Source: Clostridium frigidicarnis
GTDB taxonomy: Bacteria; Bacillota; Clostridia; Clostridiales; Clostridiaceae
Direction: 5' to 3'
Assembly: GCF_900111985.1 (NCBI RefSeq)
Contig: NZ_FOKI01000002.1
Coordinates: forward strand, 62,001 to 126,000
DNA length: 64,000 nt
The notes under the pieces are model-generated. The model had not been told where the DNA came from. It made no database searches and saw only the letters and a list, made by a program, of their open reading frames with translations. The position numbers and the translations under genes are program-made. Numbering within the stretch: the stretch's first letter is position 1; each line of letters starts with the position of its first letter. Shown here piece by piece: positions 47,509 through 56,679 of the stretch.

Positions 47509-48165
47509 ATTTTACACCTCCTAAGAAAAACATTTATATTAGTAAACTTTAAGTTTAAAATTTCTAAACAACAAGAAATATTATATATATTATATCACTA
47601 TAAATCAATAATTTTATCAAAAAAAAATTTATTGATTTATACGTTCTATATCAATGAAATAAGTACTTAAGAAAGAAATATTAAATTAATGTTTAGAAAA
47701 AATTATCTTTTTGTTTAGTAATAGTAAGAAAAAATATTGGCGTGAAAAAATGATGAAAACTATGTTACTAAGAAATAAGTTTATAAATACTAAGAAAAAA
47801 TAGGCTCAAGTAACAAAACTCCCAGGTTTCAAAGGTAAAAAGTTTATAAAAATAAGAAAAACAAAGAATTTTAATGATATAAGAAGGTAGGGTGTGGTAA
47901 TATGATGAAAAAATAAAATTTAGTATAATTTAACTTGTATAAGGCATAAATTAATAAATTTCAATCAAAATATTATCAACTATAGAGAATATTTATAAAC
48001 GTGATAACCTTCATAGAAAAAAATGATAGACAATTTAGAATTTATTGAAAAAATATAGTGAAGTTCTTGCTAGTTTATATTATAATATTGATAGTACAAG
48101 TTTAAAATTGAAAAATAAGCTTCAATATTAAAATGTAGTTAATTCAAATTGAATATAAAATACAA
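47509..48165. other. AT-rich intergenic region upstream of the pot operon and downstream unknown genes
   Basis: About 650 bases with no supported gene. The left part must hold the pot operon promoter (minus strand), but no element was clear enough to place. The rest is AT-rich and without repeats found elsewhere in the window. Confidence 0.5.
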
Positions 48166-48195
48166 TTGACAAACTTTGTAAGACTACTTTATAAT
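48166..48195 (+). promoter_or_regulatory. Promoter of a candidate small RNA
   Basis: TTGACA (48166-48171) and TATAAT (48190-48195), 18 bases apart. Expected transcription starts near 48202. Confidence 0.65.
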
Positions 48196-48201
48196 GAAGT
48201 T

Positions 48202-48366
48202 GTAAATTAATTAGCATAGATTATGATTTATTATTTATATTTAATTAGAGGAATAGGAAGAGAACTCTAATGAAACAAAAATGTTTCGTTAGAAAAAGTT
48301 ATTAATTGTTATAACTTAAAGGGTATATCAAGCTAGGAATATTTCTGGCTTGGTATATTTTTTTGC
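48202..48366 (+). ncRNA. Candidate small structured RNA with own promoter and terminator
   Basis: After the promoter come three hairpins in tandem: TCTAATGAAACA pairs with TGTTTCGTTAGA around AAAA; AAGTTAT pairs with ATAACTT; and a terminator TATATCAAGC with GCTTGGTATA followed by seven T. An alternative pairing, TTAGAG (48244) with CTCTAA (48265), competes with the first hairpin. There is no convincing ORF. It could be a small RNA or a regulatory leader. It ends about 140 bases before the next gene. Confidence 0.5.
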
Positions 48367-48505
48367 TCAAATTTACTTAGATATTAAAAAAATATATATA
48401 AATGCTTAAATATTAAGAATAATAACCACAAATTTTGAATATTTATTTAGAGAGATATAAATATATACAGCTTATTTATTATTAAATTTGTGGGAGGGAA
48501 TACCA

Positions 48506-49444
48506 TTGAGAAGACTTGTTTTGTTTTTTCACCCTGGATGTGAAAGGAATATATCAAAATATAATGATGGAATATGTCCAAGTTCAAAAGATAGGGGTCA
48601 TACTAGAAAATATATGGTTACGAATGGAAAAGTTTTGAACAAGGATGTAGTACAGTGTAAATTTGGATTTTGGGGAGAATGGGAAGGTAGTTCAGAGTTT
48701 ACCCTTGTTAAGGACATATTAAAAAAGAAAGACCATCCAACAGCCATCCATAGTAAACTTAATCTAGAAACAAATGAAGGTAATTTTTTTAACACAGATC
48801 CATGTGTCATGGGCAATATGTTTTTATATTCTAGCTATCAACAAAATTTTATAGCTGATTTAAAAGAACTTGAGGTTGGAGATATACTACTTTTTGGAAC
48901 AGGAAAAAAATCTTTTAATAGTAGAAAGAAAAACAAAAAGGTTTATGATATTTTTATATGTGATACTGTATTTGTTATAAAGTATAAGATAGAAAATATG
49001 CCAACATCAAGCTTAGAAGAATTTGATAATGCTGTAAAATCAAACTTAAAGAAACATAAGGCACCAAAATGTACTATTGATAATTTTGATAAACTTAAGG
49101 AATGGTATTATGAAATGAATATAAAATGTTTGAATAATAAAGAAAATGCATTTTATATAGGGGCTACTTATGAAGACAAGTATAAAGGGATGTTTAGTTA
49201 TATACCTTGTAAAGTTTTAGATACAATAGATGAACATGGAGGATTTGAAAGACCAGACTTAGGGCCATTATTAAAGGAGTTACCTGAATTTAAAGAGGTT
49301 AGGGAAGGTATGAAAGGGTTCGGAAATCAAAATATAAACATAAAAGATGAGGTTGTTAATAAAAAGTTATTTAACTCAATAATGGATTATATTAAAGAGG
49401 AAAATAATTTGGATATAGCAGTGGAATGTGACTTTTATGATTAA
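48506..49444 (+). CDS. Unrecognised 312-residue protein
   Basis: The start chosen is TTG 48506 after GGGAGGGA; TTG 48488 is also in frame. The protein is soluble, with no signal peptide or membrane segment. Near the start it has RRLVLFFHPGCERNIS and DGICPSSKDRGHTRKYM, rich in Cys, His and Arg, then WGEWEGSSEF and a mixed alpha/beta body, with a charged C-terminus (about 200-312). I do not recognise a family. Base use is like its neighbours. It shares the strand with the two unknown genes downstream but has 180 bases between them. Confidence 0.85.
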   Translation: MRRLVLFFHPGCERNISKYNDGICPSSKDRGHTRKYMVTNGKVLNKDVVQCKFGFWGEWEGSSEFTLVKDILKKKDHPTAIHSKLNLETNEGNFFNTDPCVMGNMFLYSSYQQNFIADLKELEVGDILLFGTGKKSFNSRKKNKKVYDIFICDTVFVIKYKIENMPTSSLEEFDNAVKSNLKKHKAPKCTIDNFDKLKEWYYEMNIKCLNNKENAFYIGATYEDKYKGMFSYIPCKVLDTIDEHGGFERPDLGPLLKELPEFKEVREGMKGFGNQNINIKDEVVNKKLFNSIMDYIKEENNLDIAVECDFYD

Positions 49445-49514
49445 AGTTGTATTTATTGAATAAATTAACAAATTTGTATAACTATTATGAAAATTCTTGA
49501 AATATAAGGTTAAC

Positions 49515-49596
49515 ATATAGTAAATACTATATTATAAATTAAGTAATAAGATTATAATAAATATAATGTTAAGCGATATACTATATTTAATATAGT
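49515..49596 (+). promoter_or_regulatory. Two palindromes upstream of the HEPN-like gene
   Basis: ATATAGT-AAAT-ACTATAT (49515-49532) and ACTATAT-TTA-ATATAGT (49580-49596) share half-sites. They could be operators for a dimeric regulator, but in such AT-rich DNA chance is possible. Confidence 0.35.
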
Positions 49597-49623
49597 GGTC
49601 ATTAAATTAATAGGAGGGGTATT

Positions 49624-50181
49624 ATGGATTTTTTAGAGTTTGATGAATTAAGATGGTTAAATAAATATTTGGATTACAGCCCAAGGCTAGATTTAGAAGA
49701 TTTAAACCAGCTTAAGTTATTTACATTCATGTGGGATATGTTTGACGCAGAAACTTGTAAAGGAAACTGTAATGCTCAGCAACTAGCAAATTTTGTTCTT
49801 AATACATTAAATATAGCTAGTGAAAGTAAATCTTCAAGTTTTATAGATGCTTATTTTACGTATTTTAAAAATCGTTATGTTGAAGATGGTAAAACAAATA
49901 AATTGTTTGATCAATTAACTTATAATGTAAATGAAACATTTACTAATGGAGAGACTGAATATAAATTTAAAGATTTTACACAAAAAGTTTTATTGGAGAA
50001 CAATCCAACAGAAAAAAATAGAGTTTTGGCTACAATGCTTATAATATATAGATTAAGATTCAATTTCTTTTTGAGGGATGAAAATAGAATGGTTATAAAT
50101 GATCAGTATAAGAATTTTACAGTTGCAAATAATTTAATATCAATCTTATTAGATAAATATAAAAAAGAGAATAAGCAATAG
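49624..50181 (+). CDS. Small protein with a HEPN-like C-terminus lacking the catalytic His
   Basis: The 185-residue helical protein has no signal peptide or membrane segment. Near its C-terminus (residues 138-165) MLIIYRLRFNFFLRDENRM resembles the active-site helix of HEPN proteins, where IYRxRxNxFHG is common; the position of the His (Rx4H) here is Leu150. The other half has no recognised motif. If the similarity is real, this is an inactive HEPN, perhaps a binding or antitoxin-type protein. The ribosome site AGGAGGGG precedes the ATG. Confidence 0.55.
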   Translation: MDFLEFDELRWLNKYLDYSPRLDLEDLNQLKLFTFMWDMFDAETCKGNCNAQQLANFVLNTLNIASESKSSSFIDAYFTYFKNRYVEDGKTNKLFDQLTYNVNETFTNGETEYKFKDFTQKVLLENNPTEKNRVLATMLIIYRLRFNFFLRDENRMVINDQYKNFTVANNLISILLDKYKKENKQ

Positions 50182-50192
50182 TAAAAAAAATG

Positions 50193-50237
50193 AAAAGCTA
50201 TACATTGGTGCTTTAGGCTACTAGTGTATAGCTTTTG
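50193..50237 (+). terminator. Terminator after the HEPN-like gene
   Basis: AAAAGCTATACA pairs with TGTATAGCTTTT, with an imperfect inner stem; followed by TTTTGAGTTTTC. Confidence 0.75.
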
Positions 50238-50300
50238 AGTTTTCTTAAAACATATGTTATAATTGGGCTCAATGCCTTTTATTCCATGGCTATTATTGCT

Positions 50301-50452
50301 AATATTCATAACTTTTTAAGTTATGAATAAGCACTGATAAGTGCCTTAGGTAAGTTATTTTAAGCTTTAGTTGTAACAATGCTAATTTTGAGAAAATTAT
50401 AAGCTAAAATTAGAATAACTTTATGGAACATTAAAAGCTTTTAGGAGGATTT
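50301..50452 (+). other. Structured leader upstream of the SEC-C/YkgJ gene
   Basis: ATTCATAACTT and AAGTTATGAAT form an 11-bp hairpin, then GCACT pairs with AGTGC (around GATA), then AAGTTATT (50353) pairs with AATAACTT (50414). The core AAGCACTGATAAGTGCCTTAGG is similar to AAGTACTGATGGGTGCTAGG in the rpoD-trmK rod. A shared RNA or repeat family is possible. Confidence 0.35.
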
Positions 50453-51304
50453 ATGGAAAAAACATATAAGAAAGAAAAAGAAATAAAAATATCCCGAAAT
50501 GAATTATGTCCTTGTAATAGTGGCAAGATACATAAAGAATGTTGTTTGCAAAAAAAACACAAGTATTTCACATTAGGAAAAAACTATGAGGGAAAAGAAA
50601 TTATATTTAACAATACAAAAAATATGGATATATATGATAATATAGCAGACTATGGATTAAGTAATATATTTTGTTTAGATGACAATGAGTTTTTGAATTT
50701 ATCTAATGGGTTAATAGTCGTAAAAGATATATATACTATGGCAGATAAAGGAATAGAACAATTTTCATCCTATGCACCTTGTAGTAAGGGTTGCTCACAT
50801 TGTTGTAGTCTTTACTTAGAGTGTACACCAGTAGAAGCAGAACTCATAAGAAGACACTTAAAAGAAACAAGAACAGAAGAAGAGCTTATAGAAATAAAAA
50901 GTTATATAGATAAAATTAATAACAATGTAAGAACTGCAGATAGTCCTCATAACATGAAAGAAGAAGAGCTCAGAAACATGTACCATAAATATTTAAAAGA
51001 AAATAATCCATGTATGTTTTTAAATGGAGAAGGAGCATGTAGTATATATGAAGTCAGACCATTGAGATGCAGAAGTTTTATAGTTTTTTCGTCTAGTGAA
51101 GAATGCATAGGTCATGATGAAATAGTAACACCATCACTTCCACCAGTTTATATAAGTAATTTGGTTATGGATGCATTATCAACTAAGATAGCTAGATTTA
51201 AAAAATTATCTTATAGGGGTAAAGATGGACTTGAGAAGCCAATAAAGAGATGTTTGGTACAGTGGTTTAAAAATGGATTTGAAGATATTGATAGAGATTT
51301 ATAA
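50453..51304 (+). CDS. SEC-C and YkgJ-family cysteine-cluster protein
   Basis: The 283-residue protein has an N-terminal SEC-C zinc motif (NELCPCNSGKIHKECC, about 16-31) and a YkgJ/CxxCxxCC domain with KGCSHCCSLYLECTP (about 118-132), CMFLNGEGACSIYEVRPLRC (about 186-205) and a further Cys near 222. The latter family binds zinc or an Fe-S cluster and its role is poorly known. SEC-C motifs bind metal and ribosomes in other proteins. It is single, with a terminator after it. The ribosome site TTAGGAGG precedes the ATG. Confidence 0.85.
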   Translation: MEKTYKKEKEIKISRNELCPCNSGKIHKECCLQKKHKYFTLGKNYEGKEIIFNNTKNMDIYDNIADYGLSNIFCLDDNEFLNLSNGLIVVKDIYTMADKGIEQFSSYAPCSKGCSHCCSLYLECTPVEAELIRRHLKETRTEEELIEIKSYIDKINNNVRTADSPHNMKEEELRNMYHKYLKENNPCMFLNGEGACSIYEVRPLRCRSFIVFSSSEECIGHDEIVTPSLPPVYISNLVMDALSTKIARFKKLSYRGKDGLEKPIKRCLVQWFKNGFEDIDRDL

Positions 51305-51350
51305 ATTAAATGAGATATATTTTTACATAACATTATAGTGTTTATACATA

Positions 51351-51397
51351 AAAACTACTTGAGATTATAATATATTTTCTTAGGTAGTTTTCTTTTA
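51351..51397 (+). terminator. Terminator after the SEC-C/YkgJ gene
   Basis: A 13-bp stem (AAAACTACTTGAG with CTTAGGTAGTTTT, two G-U pairs) and T-rich tail. Confidence 0.8.
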
Positions 51398-51519
51398 TAA
51401 AAACTGATTTTATGTGTTAATGATATAACTACTAAAATAAAAACTTATAATCTTGTACATGTTATTAAGTTATGTTATAAAAACAATTATACAAGTGTTT
51501 GATTGTGAGAAAAATAGCT

Positions 51520-51549
51520 TTGAAACTTAAAATATATATTTAGTATGAT
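51520..51549 (+). promoter_or_regulatory. Possible promoter of the chemoreceptor-SBP gene
   Basis: TTGAAA (51520-51525) and TATGAT (51544-51549), 18 bases apart, 78 bases before the ATG. No sigma-D-type (motility) promoter was seen. Confidence 0.4.
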
Positions 51550-51626
51550 ATTTAAAAGTGGTATACTATTATAAGGAATATTAGGTATATTTTATGTATT
51601 GAAACAATTATTTGGGGGGAAAATAT

Positions 51627-54101
51627 ATGCTTTTTAAACGAAAAGACAAAAATAAAGACATATATATAGAAAAACAAGAAGTTAATCAAATGGATATTGA
51701 GGTTGTAGAAAATGAAAACATTTGCATAATAAAAGGAAATCAAAGAGTATCTATGGGTAAGCTTATAAATAAGGTTGATGATGTTAATAGTACTATGGAT
51801 GGATTGCTATATTCAATAAATCAAATCTCTCTTACAGTAGACACTCAATTCGATGTAATATCAAAGATAATAAATGAAATACATGGATTTACAGGTGTTT
51901 TAAATAAGTTAAATGGAAATATAGGAAATTCAAGTGAGGAAGCAAACAATACAATAAAGGTAGTAGAGCGAGGCAATAATATAATATTAGATTCATTAAA
52001 ATCTATGGAAGATATAATAAATAGTGCTAAATATATAAAAGAAGAGGTAATAGATTTAAGTAAAAACTTTCAAAGTATAAACCATATATCTGATGCAATT
52101 AAAGATATATCATCTAAGACAAATTTATTAGCATTAAATGCATCTATAGAAGCAGCTAGGGCTGGGGAATATGGTAAAAGCTTTAGTGTTGTAGCTGGCG
52201 AAGTAAAAAATCTATCAGAACAGAGTAAAGGCTTTGCAGATGAAATAACTAAAATTTTAAAAGAAGTAAATAATGGTATAGAAAATACTTTAAATGCTAT
52301 AAAGAAAAGTGATGAAAAGATAAATATAGGAATAGATTCATCAAATAAAACTAAAGAAACATTTAAAGATATATCTGATGCTTCTAAAAAGTCTAAAGTA
52401 ATAATAACTGAAATGAATAAAGTAATAGAAGAACAATTGGTTTCAGTTGACTCTATAAATGTGATATCAGAAGATATACAAGTATATGCAGAAAAAATTA
52501 TTTCCATAGTTGAAACAACATTAATGAGTGCGGAGTTTGTTAAAAATTCATTGGAAACTCTAAAAATATTTTCAGAGAAAGTTAAAGAAGAGAATATTAA
52601 TCTTTTAAGTTTTTTAAAAGAAAATGAGAAAAGGGATTTTGTATTAAAAAGTAAAGTGAAGATAAGTTCAGATTTTATTGAAAAAAGAGACCCTATTTAT
52701 TTAATACAGGTTGATGAATCTAGCATATATCAAAATGTCTGTTCTACGTTAGTTCAACAAAGATACTCAGCAGATGTTTTTCCAGCTATAGCAAAAAATT
52801 GGAATCTGGAAGAAGATAATCTTACTTGGGTTTTTAAATTAAGAAAAGGTGTAAAATTTCATAATGGAGTAGAACTTACTAGTACAGATGTAAAGTTTTC
52901 GTTGGAAAGACTTTTGAATCCAAAATCAAAATCAAACTATAAATACTTAATAGATTGTATAGAGGGGGCTGATGAATATATAGGTGGGGTATGTAATGAT
53001 GTTAAAGGCATTAAGTGCATAGATAAGCATACTATTAAAATAAAACTAAAATATGCATATACAGAACTTTTAATGAATTTATCACAACCAATATGTGCAA
53101 TATTCAATGAAAAAGAATACTTAAACAATAAGAAACTTGTAGGGTGTGGAGCTTATGAAATAGATAAAATAGATAACGAGGCAATTTATCTTAAATCGTT
53201 TAAAGAGTATTATGGTGGGGAATCATATATTGATAATATAAAATTAGTATATGATGATATAGATGTGAAAGAAGAATTAAGTAATAATAAATTAGATTTC
53301 ATAAGATGTGATGGATTATACGAGCTTATAGAAGAATTTAAAAATAATGATAGTTTTAACTGGACATCATTTAATACATTAGCAACTAAAATAGGTATAT
53401 TTAACTTAAAAAGAAAAGACATATTTGCTAAAAAAGAGATTAGACAAGCCCTTAATTATGCTATAAACACAGAAAAAATAATAAAAAATTGTTATTTAGG
53501 TCTTGCATCGAAATATGGATCTATTTTTCCAAAGGGAATGTATAATACTAGTGATGTAATATATGATTACAATGTTACAAAGGCTAGAAATCTTCTAAAA
53601 ACAGGAGGATATAATTCATCCATACATACTTTAGAAATAGGAGTGGAACAATCCTTTAAAGATGATAAAACGGAAGTAATAACAAATCTTGTAGAAGATT
53701 TTGAAAACGTTGGTGTGAAAACAAAATTGATAACAATGCCAAGAAATATACTTCTAAGCAATGAGGGGTTAGAGCAATGTGATTTAATTGTTGCAACATG
53801 GGCGGCAGATACTGGAGGAGTAGATAATTATTTACAATCTTTATTTAATATGGAGGCTAGTTATTTTAAAATGGGATACTATAATAAAGAGGTAATATCA
53901 TTGATGTCTCAAAGTAAAACATGTATAAATCCTAAAAAACTTAGGAAATTCCATGATAAAATAAATGAATTAATCTTAGCTGATGCCCCTATGCTATTTA
54001 TTTGTAATATAAAATCAGCAGTAATATATAGTGATAAACTTAAAGATTTAAATGTAACAGTTTTAGAGAGGTTACTTTTGGATGAGGTATGCCTAAAATA
54101 A
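51627..54101 (+). CDS. Soluble chemoreceptor signalling domain fused to a peptide-binding (SBP family 5) domain
   Basis: The protein has 824 residues. There is no signal peptide or transmembrane helix: it starts [15 protein letters not shown]. Residues about 45-335 are a coiled-coil MCP signalling domain with the conserved hairpin tip ([20 protein letters not shown] near 161-180, then [15 protein letters not shown]). Residues about 350-820 are an SBP_bac_5 domain, with [19 protein letters not shown] near 399 as in OppA. So a ligand domain normally found outside the cell is here cytoplasmic, like SgrR. The ATG at 51627 follows TTGGGGGGGA. The cobalamin riboswitch follows. Confidence 0.9.
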   Translation: MLFKRKDKNKDIYIEKQEVNQMDIEVVENENICIIKGNQRVSMGKLINKVDDVNSTMDGLLYSINQISLTVDTQFDVISKIINEIHGFTGVLNKLNGNIGNSSEEANNTIKVVERGNNIILDSLKSMEDIINSAKYIKEEVIDLSKNFQSINHISDAIKDISSKTNLLALNASIEAARAGEYGKSFSVVAGEVKNLSEQSKGFADEITKILKEVNNGIENTLNAIKKSDEKINIGIDSSNKTKETFKDISDASKKSKVIITEMNKVIEEQLVSVDSINVISEDIQVYAEKIISIVETTLMSAEFVKNSLETLKIFSEKVKEENINLLSFLKENEKRDFVLKSKVKISSDFIEKRDPIYLIQVDESSIYQNVCSTLVQQRYSADVFPAIAKNWNLEEDNLTWVFKLRKGVKFHNGVELTSTDVKFSLERLLNPKSKSNYKYLIDCIEGADEYIGGVCNDVKGIKCIDKHTIKIKLKYAYTELLMNLSQPICAIFNEKEYLNNKKLVGCGAYEIDKIDNEAIYLKSFKEYYGGESYIDNIKLVYDDIDVKEELSNNKLDFIRCDGLYELIEEFKNNDSFNWTSFNTLATKIGIFNLKRKDIFAKKEIRQALNYAINTEKIIKNCYLGLASKYGSIFPKGMYNTSDVIYDYNVTKARNLLKTGGYNSSIHTLEIGVEQSFKDDKTEVITNLVEDFENVGVKTKLITMPRNILLSNEGLEQCDLIVATWAADTGGVDNYLQSLFNMEASYFKMGYYNKEVISLMSQSKTCINPKKLRKFHDKINELILADAPMLFICNIKSAVIYSDKLKDLNVTVLERLLLDEVCLK

Positions 54102-54118
54102 ACTATGAAAACATTTTA

Positions 54119-54147
54119 TTGAAAAATAAGAGCAGTTATTGTATAAT
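54119..54147 (+). promoter_or_regulatory. Promoter of the btu operon
   Basis: TTGAAA (54119-54124) and TATAAT (54142-54147), 17 bases apart, just upstream of the cobalamin riboswitch. Confidence 0.75.
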
Positions 54148-54175
54148 AAGCTTGTTTTTAAATGAACAATTAATA

Positions 54176-54364
54176 TGTTGTGGTACTTTTGTAAAGTTTA
54201 ATAGGGAAAGTGGTTTAATTCCACTACAGCCCCCGCTACTGTAAATGGTGACAAAGCTTAATAACCACTGGCTTAATTTAAATATGGCTGGGAAGGTAAG
54301 CATGAGGATGATCCATGAGTCAGGAGACCTGCCATAATTTTATCTAGTCATTCGGCGGGAATGT
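54176..54364 (+). promoter_or_regulatory. Adenosylcobalamin riboswitch
   Basis: It contains the B12 box GAGTCAGGAGACCTGCC (54317-54333), the conserved CAGCCCCCGCTACTGTAA core (54227-54244), GGGAAGGTAAGC (54290-54301) and GATGATCCATGAGTC (54307-54321), all in the family order. It is followed by a terminator at 54408, so B12 probably turns off btuFCD by premature termination. Confidence 0.95.
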
Positions 54365-54407
54365 AATATAGGTGTTTATAAATTATAAAAATATTTATGA
54401 TTATTAT

Positions 54408-54440
54408 AAACTCACATTCCTAAGAATGTGAGTTTTATTT
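54408..54440 (+). terminator. Riboswitch-controlled terminator
   Basis: AAACTCACATTC and GAATGTGAGTTT form a 12-bp stem around CTAA with a T run; 44 bases after the riboswitch core and 35 before btuF. Confidence 0.9.
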
Positions 54441-54474
54441 TTTTTACAAACCAAATAAAGAAAGGATGAGGATT

Positions 54475-55407
54475 ATGAAAACACTTAAAAAATACCTGTC
54501 TATTATAACAATTGTAATTTTAAGTTTTACAATGGTTGCTTGTAATAGCAGTGTAGACAATAAAAAGTCAGATGAAAATGCAAGTATAGCATATCCACTA
54601 ACTATAAAGGATTCATTTAATAGAGAGGTTACCTTAGATAAAGAACCTGAAAGAATTATTTCTTTATCACCTAGTATAACAGAAACAGTATCCGCACTAG
54701 GAAAAGAAGATAAGTTAGTTGGAAGAACAGAATTTTGCAACTATCCAGAATCAGTTAAAAAAGTAGAAAGTATAGGAGGATTACAGGATCCTAATATCGA
54801 AAAAATAGTTGAATTAAAACCAGATTTGGTAATTGCATCAGCGCATTTTAAAGAAGATGTATTAAAAAAATTAGAATCATTAAACATAAAAGTTGTTATT
54901 TTTTATGGACCAGAAAATTTTGAAGGTACATATGACACAATAAACAATATTGCTACTGTACTCAATGCAAAGACTAAGGGTAATGAAATAGTAGATGGAA
55001 TGAAAAAAAAGGTTGAAGAGGTAGAAAAAAAAGTTGAAGGTAAAGATAAGGTAAAGGCTTACTATGTTGTTGCATATGGCCAAGGTGGCGATTTTACAGC
55101 TGGTGGAGATACTTTTATAAGTCAAATGATAGAGATGGCTGGAGGAGAGAATGCAGCTAAAGATCTTAAGGGATGGAAGTTTAGTTTAGAAAAAGTTGTT
55201 GAAAGCAATCCAGACTTATTTATGGTTAGAAAAAGCGGAAATGATAAAGAAGGCTTAAAAGAAGCAAATGGATATAAAGATTTAAAGGCTATAAAAGAAG
55301 ATAAAATTTATGAAATAGATGAAAATACTATAGATTTACAAGGACCAAGGCTTGCTCAAGGATTAGAAGGAATAGCTAAAATTCTACATCCAGAAGCTTT
55401 TAAGTAA
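54475..55407 (+). CDS. btuF: Cobalamin-binding lipoprotein BtuF
   Basis: The 310-residue protein has a lipoprotein signal ending TMVAC (Cys near residue 23) and a TroA/BtuF-type fold, with ERIISLSPSITETVSALGKEDKLVG near residue 62 and KPDLVIAS. It captures corrinoid or a related chelate for BtuCD. The riboswitch makes B12 the likely ligand. ATG 54475 is chosen; ATG 54466 is in frame but too near the ribosome site. A MITE copy separates it from btuC. Confidence 0.92.
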   Translation: MKTLKKYLSIITIVILSFTMVACNSSVDNKKSDENASIAYPLTIKDSFNREVTLDKEPERIISLSPSITETVSALGKEDKLVGRTEFCNYPESVKKVESIGGLQDPNIEKIVELKPDLVIASAHFKEDVLKKLESLNIKVVIFYGPENFEGTYDTINNIATVLNAKTKGNEIVDGMKKKVEEVEKKVEGKDKVKAYYVVAYGQGGDFTAGGDTFISQMIEMAGGENAAKDLKGWKFSLEKVVESNPDLFMVRKSGNDKEGLKEANGYKDLKAIKEDKIYEIDENTIDLQGPRLAQGLEGIAKILHPEAFK

Positions 55408-55418
55408 GATTTGAATAT

Positions 55419-55582
55419 GAGGAACATTGAAAAAAATAACAATTCAGTATGCTAGTCTATTTTGTGTCATACTTCGTCAGAGATATTAGCCAATAGTCTA
55501 TGCTATGAACTAATATGGCTTCCTTGTCTGACACAAAATATACATGGTATCTTTGACTTATTATTTTCTTTCATATGCCTAA
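55419..55582. mobile_element. MITE-like palindromic element, copy 3 (between btuF and btuC)
   Basis: It starts GAGGAACATTG and ends TCATATGCCTAA. Its internal segments, such as CAGTATGCTAGTCTATTTTGTG, match copies 1 and 2 at about 90 percent by eye. It is inserted inside the btuFCD operon in the same orientation as the genes. Its termini have diverged more than in the other copies. Confidence 0.8.
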
Positions 55583-55627
55583 GTTTAAAAGGGTTATTGT
55601 TTAATTTATAAAAAAGAAGAGGATTTT

Positions 55628-56677
55628 ATGAAGAATTTTATACGAAAATATTTTAAGTTAGTATGCATATCATTAATAGTAATATTATTTTTTACAATGG
55701 CTATGTCTTTGACACTTGGAGCTAGTGATGTATCATTTAGAGATAGCATAGCCTTACTCTTAAGTAAGATACCCTTTTTAAATAATTTTGTAGATAAATC
55801 GAATATTAAGGATACAACGGAAATTATTCTAATGAACATAAGGATGCCAAGGATAATAATGGCATCCTTAGTTGGTTGTATTTTATCTGTTGTAGGAGGA
55901 ACATTCCAAGGTATGTTTAGAAATCCCATGGCAGATCCATTTGTTTTAGGTATGTCATCAGGGGCATCTTTAGGGGCTACTATTGCTATAATATTGGGAT
56001 TGGACAAATATATTTTTGGAGTAGGTATGGTAAATGTATTAGCATTTTTATTTTCTATACTGACAGTTTTTCTAGCTTATAATATTTCAAAGGTTGGAAG
56101 AAAAGTTCCAACTATGAATTTGCTTTTATCTGGTATAGCAATATCATTTTTTATGTCCTCTATGGTGTCGCTTATTATGATATTAAATAGAAACCAGATG
56201 GAAAAGATAATATTCTGGACTATGGGAAGTTTAAGCTCAGCTTCTTGGAAAAATGTTATTGCATTGTTGGTTGTTTCTGTAATTGGAATAGGAATAAATC
56301 TTATCTTTTCTAAGGATTTAAATATTATGACTTTAGGAGAAGATAGTGCAATAAATTTAGGAGTAGATATTGAAAAAGTAAAGAGGATATTAATTGTAGT
56401 ATGTGCTATGATGGTTTCATTTGCGGTATCATCAACCGGGGTAATTGGATTTGTAGGACTTATAGTTCCTCATGTAGTTAGAATAATAAGTGGACCAGAC
56501 TATAAAAAACTTACAATCTTATCATCAATAGTTGGGGCAATCTTTCTAGTGTTATGTGATACGTTATCTAGAACAATAGCACCACCTATGGAAATACCAG
56601 TAGGAGTTATAACATCATTTTTAGGAGCTCCATTCTTTATTTATTTGCTTAATAAAGGGAAGAAGAGGGGGCTGTAA
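55628..56677 (+). CDS. btuC: Cobalamin ABC permease BtuC (FecCD family)
   Basis: The 349-residue membrane protein has about ten helices, with RMPRIIMASLVGCILSVVGGTFQGMFRNPMADP-type conserved segment near residue 74 and GLIVPHVVRIISGPDYKKL near residue 278, typical of FecCD/BtuC permeases. It moves corrinoid into the cell with BtuD. It overlaps btuD by almost nothing (2-base gap). The ribosome site AAGAAGAGGA precedes the ATG. Confidence 0.93.
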   Translation: MKNFIRKYFKLVCISLIVILFFTMAMSLTLGASDVSFRDSIALLLSKIPFLNNFVDKSNIKDTTEIILMNIRMPRIIMASLVGCILSVVGGTFQGMFRNPMADPFVLGMSSGASLGATIAIILGLDKYIFGVGMVNVLAFLFSILTVFLAYNISKVGRKVPTMNLLLSGIAISFFMSSMVSLIMILNRNQMEKIIFWTMGSLSSASWKNVIALLVVSVIGIGINLIFSKDLNIMTLGEDSAINLGVDIEKVKRILIVVCAMMVSFAVSSTGVIGFVGLIVPHVVRIISGPDYKKLTILSSIVGAIFLVLCDTLSRTIAPPMEIPVGVITSFLGAPFFIYLLNKGKKRGL

Positions 56678-56679
56678 TT

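Noticed and set aside
50453-51304. SecA-like protein because of the SEC-C motif
   Set aside because: There is no SecA motor; only the short zinc motif is shared.
54176-54364. T-box or other riboswitch identity
   Set aside because: The B12 box and the CAGCCCCCGCTACTG core identify it as a cobalamin element.
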